From positions 9,666-25,247 of the forward strand of contig BRYA01000612.1 of assembly GCA_030267965.1 (NCBI GenBank): a stretch of DNA of 15,582 bases, in the 5' to 3' direction. The position numbers and the translations under genes are program-made. Positions 7,073-15,582 of this stretch are shown piece by piece. Each line of letters begins with the position of its first letter. The stretch's first letter is position 1. The stretch comes from Triparma columacea (lineage: Eukaryota; Sar; Bolidophyceae; Parmales; Triparmaceae). The notes below the pieces were generated by a model. It saw nothing but the letters and a program-made list of their open reading frames with translations. It did no database searches and had not been told where the DNA came from.

Positions 7073-10000
7073 ATGAGTAATTCTTCCAAGACCGGACAAC
7101 AAGAAGAGGGGCATGCCGACCCCTCAGAGTCAAACCTCTTGGTCAAAATGGCCTCCGAGGACATGATAGAGGTTAGTGAGAGGACTAACAGAGTCAAGGA
7201 AGGTACGTAAATAGGTTTCGAGTATTCGTTAGGGAATGTTAAGGGGGGCGGAGGGGTTCTGTCCGACTTCGAAACGTCCAAAATCTCAAAGCTTACCAGC
7301 TAATAACCTCCCCCCACTGCCATCGTTTCACCACCACAGAGACGTCCAGGAGAGATCCTCAGACTCGTGGGATAGCCGAGGATGGGGACCTTCTTCAAAC
7401 TGAAGGAGTTTCGGAACCATCGAAAGTTGCGAACTCAAATGAAGGCATGCCTGCATCGAGAGAGGTAATGTCTGCTGCAAATACCATTGATGACCAAGAA
7501 GAGTCGTACGGAGAAGTCATTGAGGTCAACAGGGAGCTTGAGGAGGGTCTACTATCCGTAGTGGAAATCGATTCTAAGCTCGTAGCGTCATCTAGGTCTC
7601 ACGAGGAGGGTGAAGGTTTCTGGCAGGAAGGTGAGAGTGGACGAAAAAGGGAACGAACGTCATGAGATTAACACGGAGAAACATTTAATACCGGCACAAA
7701 TTGTGCTCGAGGCCATATACTTTGTCTATAGCCGCCCTTACACGAGTCGAACAATTATACTAAACCCTTTTCATCATCCGCTTCGCTCGTCGTAGGAGAA
7801 GGAGCAGATGATGCTGGGAGGAGGGAGAGGATGGCAGGAGAAAGAATGGACGAGCGAATTACGAGTTTAGGGAAGTCGAAGCTTTCAAGGGAGGAGAGGG
7901 AGGATGTATATGAAGGGGTGGGGGCGAACAAAATGGTCAATCGGGAAAGAGATGAGCTGGAGGGGAGGGCACCCATTCTTTCGCAACTGCAACGCAATGT
8001 AGAAGACCCTCGTAATTATACGGGAGACCCAACGCCGTCAGAAGATGCAAAGGGGACTGAGATTTCAATTGAGAAAAAGGAGGAAGTCTCAAGGATGGTT
8101 TCGCAGGACGCAAACGCTGAGTGGGTTGAGCGAGGTGAGTTCGGGTAGTTTGGGCTGCTTGGAGGGTAGATAGAGAAGAAGGAGAAGTAAAGGCTGCTTG
8201 CAGTGCTCGTAGGGCAGTTGAAGCTCGTCAAATTTCATCCGATGCTAACTCCAGCCAATATCATCTCGAAATGCGCCGTCGCGGACCACGCTTACCATCT
8301 CAGCAGGACCTCGAGGCGGTTATCACACTCAAGTATTACCTCAAGAGGGATCTTTCTCTGAAGGTGACGTGGTCTCACTGCCGTTGCAGGTCGCCAGTAC
8401 AAGCGAGGATATGAAATTAAACACGTCAAGTGAGGAGACTGCGCTCGACACTAAAGCCGAGGGAGTTGAAAGAGGTGAGATAAGGGTAGATGGGGGTTAA
8501 AGGGGGGAGGTAGACGATAAGGGGGGCTTAGCGCGCGGATTTCTGTGACTGCAGAGGCTCGTCAAATATCATTTAGTATATGTGTCAACCCCACCAACAC
8601 GTATATCTTCATAAACAAACGCCCACGTTTACATTCACAGCGACGCTTCGAAAGGGCGCTTACTCTCTGGTAGGAGAGGACCCCCTTGATACAGTGGGGG
8701 GTGTTTCGCTGTCGTCACATATAGAGAATTCAAGTGAGGATATGCAAGAGGTGAGATGAGATGAGGAGCGAAGTGACGGCTGAAAACGTTAAGGATTGCG
8801 AGGGAGAAAATACGCAGGAGTCTTTAATTCTGTATAAGATGCATCTCAAGCCTCACACACTGCCGCTACGATACCAACTCTTCGCAAAACCCCATTCTTT
8901 CACAACTCTCCGCGCCTCTCCGCGCTTGTCACAGTCACAGGTAAGAATGGAATAGGAGTAAAAGAGATGCCGCACGTTGCAAGCCACGCCACGCCCATGC
9001 ATGTGTTGATTCTGTCTCCAAATATAATCTCGCCTCCCCTACGCGCGACATTACTTTCCTAACGTCTTTGCTTTCGCAATTTGCTTCGCTCCTCACAGGA
9101 AAAGGACACAGAAAATGAATCCCGAGGAGGGAGAGAAGAGCGTGTGGAGGAGACTAATATACTTCAGGTTGACGCCCTGATGTCCGATAACTACCATCCA
9201 GTACCCGATCTAGGCCATGAGAGGCAAGTTACTCCGTCTTTGTCAATTGAAAGACCTCGTGGGGACGCTGAACGAGGTGAGTTCGTGTCAGGGGGTTGTC
9301 GAGTTGGAGTCCATTGATGTGCTATAGGGAAATGAGCACGATATGTAGGAACACGCGTTGAAATCTCTTCATGTTGACTAACATAACAAACACCATAATC
9401 GCCATTACCGCAGACTCTGAAAATGGTCATGAGGACGCCGGACGAGGTGAGTTGTGCGTTGAGAGGCGGAAAAGAAAAATCACATTTTAATACTCTAGGG
9501 GAGAGCGGGAGAGTCGCGGGAGGGCATGTTGAAACTTTGTATTTTTGCTCACCGCCTGCGTGCGGAACGCGCGGAGCCGTTCCCGAAGGGCCTGGCCCTC
9601 GGCGTCGAGCTCGACGGGCGGCGGCCGCGGCGCATGCGCGCGCGCGTTGGTCTGCGGTGACCGCATGGGATCCATCTCCGGCGACCGTGTGGATTCCGTC
9701 TGCGGCGACCGCATGGGACGCTTCTGCGGCGACCGCGGGTGCCGTCTGCGGTGACCGCATGGGTGCCGTCTGCGGCGACCGCATGGGGCGCTACTGCGGC
9801 GACCACATGGGTTCCGTCTCTGGCGACCGCGTGGGGCACTTGATATGCTACACAGAAACGAGGGGCACGCGTTGAAATCTCTTCATGTTGACTAACATAA
9901 CAAACACCATAATCGCCATTACCGCAGACTCTGAAAACCGCCACGAGGACGCTGGACGAGGTGAGTTGTGCGTTGAGAGCTGGAAAAGAAAAATACATTT

Positions 10001-13000
10001 TAATACTCTAGGGGAGAGCGGGAGAGTCGCGGGAGGGCGCGTTGAAACTTTGTAGTTTTTTTCTCACTTTTGCTACAATGTTGTCCACTTCGCAGTCATG
10101 ACATTAGATCCTGACGACACCGTCAGGAAAAAATATCCCCTGCAGTCCCTCTCTAGCCCCGATCACACACCCTCCGCAATACACGGCCCCGTAGATATCG
10201 ATTACGCAGCTCTTGGACCCGAGCAAGGCAAACTTGTGAAGCTTTTGGAGCACAGAGGAGCCGTTGAAGGCCTCATTGACACTTCCACCGGCGACGATGT
10301 GAAAGTTTTAGGGCTCGCCGGTATTTTCCACGACGAGCGTGACAAGATCATTGACTTTCTCCTCACCGATTGTGAGCAGGGCAAGTTCCGAAGGAAGACC
10401 CTCCAGGAGTATGACAAAAAGGAAGGAGTCATTCACAGACTTGTCTACTGGCAGCACTACGGCAGCGGGAATAAGTTTGTAGAATTTCTCCTCGATGTCA
10501 AAGTCTTATCTCCTGACGAATCGACGAGTACTATGGAGTTGGCACCCCTTGATGAGGACGACCTTTCTGATGAGGCAAATGCGATGCTTGTCAAAATTCT
10601 AGCGTCAATAAAGACCAAGACTGTTAAACAAGGTGTCATCGAGGGGGAGCTCAGCTTCACTGATTTTGGGTTTGGACAAACTGCAGTCACCATGGTGGGA
10701 ACTCTTAAGTCAGAGGAGAGAGCAACAGAGACAAAATCAGAAGTTGATGTTCGCACATTCAAAAGCTTTAACAGTGTGCGCCCTACTTTCAAGAGTGCGC
10801 GTCCTACTTTCAAGAGTGTGAGATCCACGAGATCTATTGTTGAAGGCTGGAACAGTGGCAGGATCAAGAAGGGAGACGTCAAGGCTGCGTATGCAGCAGT
10901 AAAGGGTATTATGGAGGAGGTCAGGAAAAAGTTCAGAAAGCCTAGTGTCATTGACGAGAGGAGGAAAAGACACTTTGTGGAGGAGATCATGCCGAGGGCA
11001 CCGCCTCTGACAAGAGAGGAGGACGCAATGTTGGAGAGGGTTGGGAGCCTAGAGAAGGAACTAAACACAAAAGGGAAGAGAATCAAGGGGACACTGAAGG
11101 AGGGCATTGACAAGTTCCAGTGGAGACAGGGGGACAAGGTGTGGGCAGCCTTTGGGGTCACTGTGGACAAGTCAGCAAAGGGTGTATTGGCAGAGGAATT
11201 TCTGCTCGACACATTTGAGTATTCAGAGGAGCACTTCAAAAATAATGGGAACTTACCAAGGGTGATCAGGAATGATTTTGAGGGACCGAGAAGCATGCAC
11301 TGTCATATTGGCGTGAAGGTCCCTGCCGCCACCAACCGACTCTTTGAGATGTGGTTCGTGTGGAAGGAAGTCAAACTTGAGAATGGCCGGACTTCGTACA
11401 TGTTAGCCTTTGTGCCACTGACAGGGTACCCTGGAGGAGGCTTCAAGGACCTCAGTAAGGAGGGATTCGTGCTAGCAGAGACTACAGGTGTCTACTTCTT
11501 CAATGAGATCGCTCCAAATGTCTGCAGGGTGACACGCATTCAGACTGTCGATCTGCATTTCAAAGGCCTTCAAAAGACACTGATGGACAATGCCATTGAC
11601 TACCTTGCAAAGAATCAGCTTGTTGAGGCCAACAGGTTGCAGGAGAAGTTCAGGAGGAACGGGAAGGAAGTTGATGCTGAGGTCAGGGGGGCCTTGGTGG
11701 AGAAGATGAAGGAGGGTGTTGAGCTGGAGGAGGACCAGAAGAAGGTGTTTGCAGAGTTGGAGGAGCTCTTTGGTGGAGAGAAGGAAGGAAGATGGGGGCA
11801 TCTTGAGTCACCTTATGAGGGAGTGAAGATGCAGATCATGTACAAGCAGCAGGAGAAAGGAAAAAAGACACTTGGTTTTGGTAGAGCCGAGTGTGTTGCC
11901 GACTGCTCAGCCGAGGAAGCAGCTGCTTGGTTCTTTGAGTACTGTAGTAGGGAGAGGATGCTTAAGAGCAGAGAGAAAGGGGAGCCTGCAAGGCTGGAGA
12001 TAATGAAGGGTGGCAAGGGAAGGGTAAATGAGAAGCTGTTTGCAACAGTCAAGAAACTTCCCTTCCCTCTTCACAAAAGAGAGTTTGTGTTGAGGTTTGT
12101 ATGGCAGAGGGGACACCTAGATGGCAACATGTCTGTGGCATTTGTCCCAGCTGAGGAGAAGGTTGACTATGGGGGAAACCTTGGAAAGCTTGTGCGGGCA
12201 ACAACTAGTGGAATTTTTACTGCAGAGAACATTAAGGACCAAGATGGTGTTCACCAGTGTAAACTCACATATACCCAATTTATGGATGCAGAGGGGCACA
12301 TTCCAGTAAATGTTGTCAACAGAACAATACCAAGAGGACTAAGTGCAATAGCAACACTAAGGGACTCCTTCAATCTTGATGAAGAGATTGATAAAGCTGC
12401 ACTGGCCTCGCTTACCAACATTATCAAGAATGAGCCCCAAAATTATACAGATAAGGAGAAGCAGGCAATCAAGAAAGGCAAGGAGTTCTACAAGAAGTGC
12501 ATGGAGGACGAGAACTTTGATGATTTGAAGAGTCCTGATGAGAGGGTCAAAATGAAGCTAGTTCATGTTGATGGGGCAAGCAGTGGGACTGGTTTTGCCA
12601 CTACTGTAGTTGATGCAAGTGTGGAGGAGTGCGCTGCAAGCAAGGTATCTATATTAGGTAGCAGGGAGGACGCAAGGAACGCCAAGAGGTGGGGATTAAC
12701 TTTCTTGAAGGCCATTAACGTGAATCCCCACACTCTCTACTACATCACAACAAGAAATCTTGGTCTCCCCGGACTTTCGCTACGTGACGGGAGGAGCAAA
12801 GTTATCTGGTGTAAAGAAGACACCGGCAAAGTAATCATTGATGTGTCAGACACTCAGGAACTCGTGGAAGAATACCCAGTGAAGGCTGGAAATGTTTTAG
12901 TGAGGATCCATACAGTATGGGTCTTTGAGCCGCTTGACCCTGTTGGAGGCGTGCCGCAAACATCAGTCACATTAACAACACATGTAGACCTTGGTGGCCT

Positions 13001-15582
13001 CTTCTTCTCTACCGTCATAAACAAGCTTGCTCCAAGGTTTCTGTCAATAGTTTCAGACTTGAGGAACAAGTTTGACAAGAGCAAAGAGATTGACGCCTTC
13101 AAGAGACAGCAGATCATTGAAAAGCTTGAGGATATTACAATAGAGGGTACACCAGGGATTGGAAGTCACTTTGACGAGATTCAAGGAACTCAAGAGATCA
13201 GAAGTGGTTTGACTGGACAGACATTGGTAAAGGCAGAGAAGGGAATGGGTTGGGGGAAGACTTCAATAACTGTGAGAGCATCTCACAAGGAAGTTGCAGC
13301 ATTCTTCTGGAACCTTAAAAATAGAGTTGACTCCCAGCTCAAGCTTCACAGAGTTAACTACAAGACACTTGTAATCACCGTAGAGCACAAAGGGCATTTC
13401 ACAGCTGTAAGGATATCGGATGCTGGCCAAATGAAGACAGAGTTTGAAATGATGACTAGATATAGGGGTTTAGGAAAAGCTGCCAGCAAACAGAGTGTAA
13501 TTAAGCACCTGAGCATAGCAACTGACACTGCTTGCTACTTTGATAATCTGCTGAAGAGCACTGAAGCAAGGAAGGAGGATGGGAGGAGGTTTGGAGAGCA
13601 GCTGATGGAGAATGTGAAGAAAAGGAATTCTGGGGACAGTAAAGTAGAGGTAGTGAGGGAGTTCATTATTGCCAATAGGGCACTGAGAGAGATTGCAGAG
13701 CAGCATGGTTTCATGAGAACACTGCTGTATGCTGTGGTTATGAACAAACTTAAAAGGAGAGCTACAAATGAGGGAGAAGATAATAGTGAGGAGGACGCCA
13801 GGGGGTGGGAGATTGGAAGTGCAATGACAGCAGTCATGTTGACCACAGCAACTGCTGCTCATGCTGTTGACGAATGGGCGCATCAATTCACTGAAGTGCA
13901 AAAAGTCATGAATGAACAACCTTGGTTAAGGTCCATGCTTGAGGAGATAGTTATGAAACTATTCATGAAGTCTACCTTAGGCTTAAAAGCAAGGGTAACC
14001 GTTGGTGCTGTGACAAGCATGTCTGATTTACTAACTGATGTGTATGTGACGTACATGTTTTGGGATGATAAGAAGTATGGGTACTTTAAGGCTTCTTTGG
14101 CAAGTTTGGCAGTGTCAATTGGGATACAAATGTTTACTGTTTGGGTACAGAACAGGAAGTTGGGGATGAAAAGGGTGTTGCGGGAGTGGATTCCAATCTT
14201 GCTTGGGTACAAGCCTGCAGTAGATGCCTATAGGGTAGCAACTGGTTCAAAACAAGATGTTGGGACTGCAATCCCCCCAATGTTTGAATCAACAGTTATG
14301 AAAGTGATTGAGATGTTTGCTGAGGCAATCCCTGGATTGATCATTCAACTTATGGCTATTGTGACAAGTGTAAACGAAGTTTCAAGGACAGCCTGGTTAT
14401 CACTCTCAGTTTCTGCTCTAACAACAGGCTTTGCATCAGCAACTATCAGTTACGACTTTGACACTGACCCAGTAAAGAGAGAGCAAGTGCCTGACTTTTA
14501 TGGGTATGTGTCTTCAAATCCCACCAAGAGATCTATCATATTTGTTACAATGATGTTCTTTAGTGCATGCGTGCTTGTGATAAGGTGCATGACAATAGTT
14601 GTGTTAGGGCTGCTTGGTGGTAGATGGGTCTCTATCTATGTTGGGACTGACCTTTGTGTTTACTTATTGGTGAAGATGTCAAGAGGGGACTTCTGGTATT
14701 GGGTACCTGTAACAGGAAATGCCGAGATACTGGTTAGCACAGTAATAAGAGTTTTGATAAAAGTCGTGACAGACTTTACATCAATTGTGCAGTTTAGGCA
14801 CCCCAATGAGGTTGGAGGGTTGTATTGGATATTTGGCATTGTATTGACAATTGGAAGTCTTCCAGTAGCTATAATTCTAGCTGAAGGGGGGGACGTCCCA
14901 GACGAGGGGCTTAAACTGGCATGGAAAGTAGTTGGAATATTTACACCATGTACAGTCTTGTTGTTTACTGTATTTTTATTTAACATTGAGAAAAAGTACT
15001 TGGATACATTTTTCAGCTCTGAGACAGGAAAAGGTTTAACGATAAAAAAATACCACAATCATCAAGACGCCGGAAAGAAGGCTGATACTGTCTTCAATAC
15101 ATCAAGGCATCATTGGAAGTCGATTGAAGAGGAAGTGAAAGCTTGGGTAAAGGCCAATTGGGTGAGATGGGAGGAGGAGAAACCAGGGTGGTTTGACGAT
15201 GCAATGAGAGCTAGAGTGCCAGTAGAGTTCATTCCAGCAGATGGAGATGCTAGAAGGAGAGAGAGTGTTAGGAGAGCAAGTGTTGATGCTGAAGCTGAAG
15301 GTGGTCTAGCAGGTACTTTGAGAGCAAGTATTAGGAGAGCAAGTGTTGGCTTAGACAATGGAGGTGCACTGATTTCTTCACATGCTATGAATGATACTAC
15401 ACAAGACTATGCAGGTTTAGATCCTAACCAAAAAGGAAAGTTGTTGGGTGAGCAGCTGTTGGTTGCATTAAGTTTCAGAAAAAAGGGAATGACAAAGGAG
15501 GAAGCTGTCAGGTCATTTATTGGGAATAACTACGTTCTGAGACAGGCTTCAGAGAAGTACGCATTTATTACACCAATGCTTG
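7073..15582 (+). CDS. Large multidomain protein: acidic N-terminus, START-like modules, multi-pass membrane region (3' end outside window)
   Basis: Exons 7073-7202, 7340-7630, 7796-8134, 8304-8474, 8641-8750, possibly 8818-8940, then 9099-9276, 9414-9446, 9928-9960 and 10096 to beyond 15582 join without frame breaks to about 2260-2300 residues. The first nine or ten exons encode an acidic, Ser/Glu/Arg-rich, probably disordered region. The last exon is open for 1828 codons. Counting from its Met at 10098, START-like (lipid-binding-fold) modules lie at about 350-505, 565-755 and 810-990, with a shortened one at 1020-1155. Membrane segments cover about 1235-1635. A cytosolic tail with RRAS-type sites follows. 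I recall similar proteins as a family in Triparma-like algae; their function is not known to me. Lipid sensing or transfer at a membrane is an inference. The start at 7073 is the first in-frame ATG that splices onward and is less certain than the rest. Confidence 0.75.
8818..8940 (+). CDS. Possible extra exon of the START-like protein gene
   Basis: This 123-base segment is open in the required frame, follows an acceptor-like ATACGCAG and ends at the strong donor CACAG|GTAAGA, phase 0 on both sides. It fits exactly between the phase-0 donor at 8750 and the phase-0 acceptor before 9099. Without it, the intron 8751-9098 would be 348 bases, longer than most. Its His/Leu-rich, pyrimidine-rich composition is unlike the neighbouring acidic exons, so it may simply be intron. 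Confidence 0.4.
9552..9649. other. GC-rich insert preceding the minisatellite
   Basis: Within the 481-base intron 9447-9927, GC content jumps to about 80% by hand count for 9601-9660, with alternating CG such as GCGCATGCGCGCGCGCG that could favour Z-DNA. The composition is unlike the surrounding intron, and the block has no counterpart next to the second copy of the duplicated segment. Minus-strand translation is open across it but resembles no family I know. Confidence 0.6.
9650..9839. repeat. 24-base GC-rich minisatellite, eight units
   Basis: Eight consecutive units follow the pattern (G/T)TCTGCGGCGACCGCATGGG plus four variable bases. They start at 9650, 9674, 9698, 9722, 9744, 9768, 9792 and 9816. 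All are 24 bases except the fourth, which is 22 because AT is missing. The unit is a multiple of three, which would suit a coding origin, but the 22-base unit breaks the frame and the array lies inside an intron of the spliced gene. There are no unique spacers, so it is not a CRISPR array. Confidence 0.92.
10773..10826 (+). repeat. 21-base coding repeat in the giant exon
   Basis: AGTGTGCGCCCTACTTTCAAG is followed by a second copy with two changes and a partial third. The encoded peptide repeats Ser-(Val/Ala)-Arg-Pro-Thr-Phe-Lys, preceded by a related RTFKSFN segment. It lies in a basic linker before the first clear START-like module and offers several Ser/Thr next to Arg or Lys. Confidence 0.88.
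13806..14999 (+). other. Multi-pass membrane region, weakly XK-related
   Basis: About ten hydrophobic segments can be read, near 13812, 13990, 14090, 14312, 14391, 14532, 14630, 14715, 14820 and 14930. Features that recall the XK/Ced-8 (XKR) family are an early Asp-Leu-x-x-Asp segment (SDLLTDVYVTY), a Phe-Glu then IEMFAEAIPGLIIQL stretch like the family's Glu-x-x-Pro-Gln-Leu-x-Leu-Gln-Leu region, and a following Ser-rich helix ending in an acidic pair. The match is by pattern memory only. Membrane topology is well supported; the family link is tentative. Confidence 0.5.
15252..15347 (+). other. Cluster of Arg-Arg-x-Ser phosphorylation-type motifs
   Basis: After the last membrane segment the tail carries RRRESVRRASV and, about 25 residues later, RASIRRASV. 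This gives three Arg-Arg-x-Ser sites and one Arg-Ala-Ser variant. This is the consensus of PKA and related AGC kinases. The repeated GGAGAGCAAGTGTT word shows the sites arose by local duplication. Phosphorylation is an inference from consensus. Confidence 0.6.

Larger units (their letters stand above)
7073..9960 (+). other. Series of small, mostly phase-1 exons encoding the acidic N-terminus
   Basis: Nearly all junctions are phase 1. Exons at 7796-8134, 8304-8474 and 9099-9276 end with an Ala/Val-Glu-Arg-Gly-type codon set before GTGAGT or GTGAGA, and the 33-base exons end Gly-Arg-Gly/Asp in the same way. Exons 8304-8474 and 8641-8750 share a Val-Ser-Leu … Ser-Glu-Asp-Met pattern. The introns before them share a GCTCGTCAAAT.TCAT block (near 8223 and 8559). 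The region therefore looks built by repeated duplication of an exon-plus-intron unit of about 340 bases. The encoded protein has no recognisable domain. Confidence 0.65.
9313..10056 (+). repeat. Duplicated exon-intron segment (copies about 9313-9543 and 9840-10056)
   Basis: Two direct copies of about 190 near-identical bases (9352-9543 and 9866-10056), with weaker similarity extending some 30 bases further left, lie about 514 bases apart. Each contains the end of an intron with the GACTAAC branch site and ACCGCAG acceptor, a complete 33-base exon (9414-9446 and 9928-9960), the donor GTGAGTTG, and the first part of the following intron. The two exons encode closely related 11-residue units (DSEN-x-HEDAGR), and both keep the frame. 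The copies are separated by a GC-rich insert. Confidence 0.92.

Noticed and set aside
8218..8397. Alternative acceptors near 8204, 8218 and 8255 for the fourth exon of the right-hand gene
   Set aside because: They lead to stop codons or need an improbably tiny extra intron. The acceptor before 8304 keeps one open phase-1 frame through to the donor at 8474.
9650..9839. CRISPR-like array
   Set aside because: The repeats are contiguous with no unique spacers, lie in a eukaryotic intron, and have no cas genes nearby.
9191..9998. Minus-strand open frames of 197 and 149 codons with repeated His-Ala-Val-Ala-Ala-Asp-Gly units
   Set aside because: They are produced by the 24-base minisatellite and run antisense through spliced exons. 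I kept the GC-rich insert as a finding but not as a gene.
10457..11296. Minus-strand open frame of 279 codons
   Set aside because: It is the antisense shadow of the giant exon, which is open on the plus strand over its whole length with recognisable modules.

Overview
The window is nuclear DNA from a eukaryote with many short GT-AG introns. They run from about 70 to 180 bases, with one of 481 and possibly one of about 350. From remembered protein families, the best guess is a stramenopile alga close to Parmales/Triparma. The large START-like plus multi-pass membrane protein on the right resembles a family I recall as expanded there. That placement is an inference. Nothing bacterial, viral or CRISPR-like was seen.

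Layout, left to right. (1) Positions 1-225 and 237-466 are a recent direct duplication covering the tail of the first gene. (2) RFC1, the large subunit of the PCNA clamp loader, lies on the minus strand. It has eight exons from 4169 down to 299 that join without a frame break into about 1008 residues. (3) A 95-base gap (4170-4264) separates the start codons of RFC1 and a divergent plus-strand gene. (4) That plus-strand gene (4265-6087, six exons, about 433 residues) has an N-terminal membrane anchor and a class I SAM methyltransferase. An eEF1B-type guanine-nucleotide-exchange (GNE) domain is nested just before the last methyltransferase segment. I know of no described protein with this arrangement, and it is the strongest novelty here. 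(5) Positions 6088-7072 hold two poly(A) signals, a perfect 32-base inverted repeat and an island of about 21% GC; I see no gene. (6) From 7073 to beyond the right edge is one long plus-strand gene. A series of small, mostly phase-1 exons encodes an acidic, low-complexity N-terminus. A single uninterrupted exon of at least 5.49 kb (10096 to window end) follows. It encodes several START-like modules and about ten membrane segments with a faint XK-related (scramblase-like) flavour.

How the parts work together. RFC1 and the methyltransferase probably share promoter DNA but have no obvious common pathway. One acts in DNA replication. The other, by its GNE module, is plausibly directed at elongation factor eEF1A. 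The right-hand gene is a membrane protein, possibly lipid-handling. Its 5' half shows repeated exon and intron duplication, including an 11-residue exon duplicated on either side of a GC-rich 24-base minisatellite.

All exon joins were made by hand from splice signals and reading-frame continuity. No transcript data were available.
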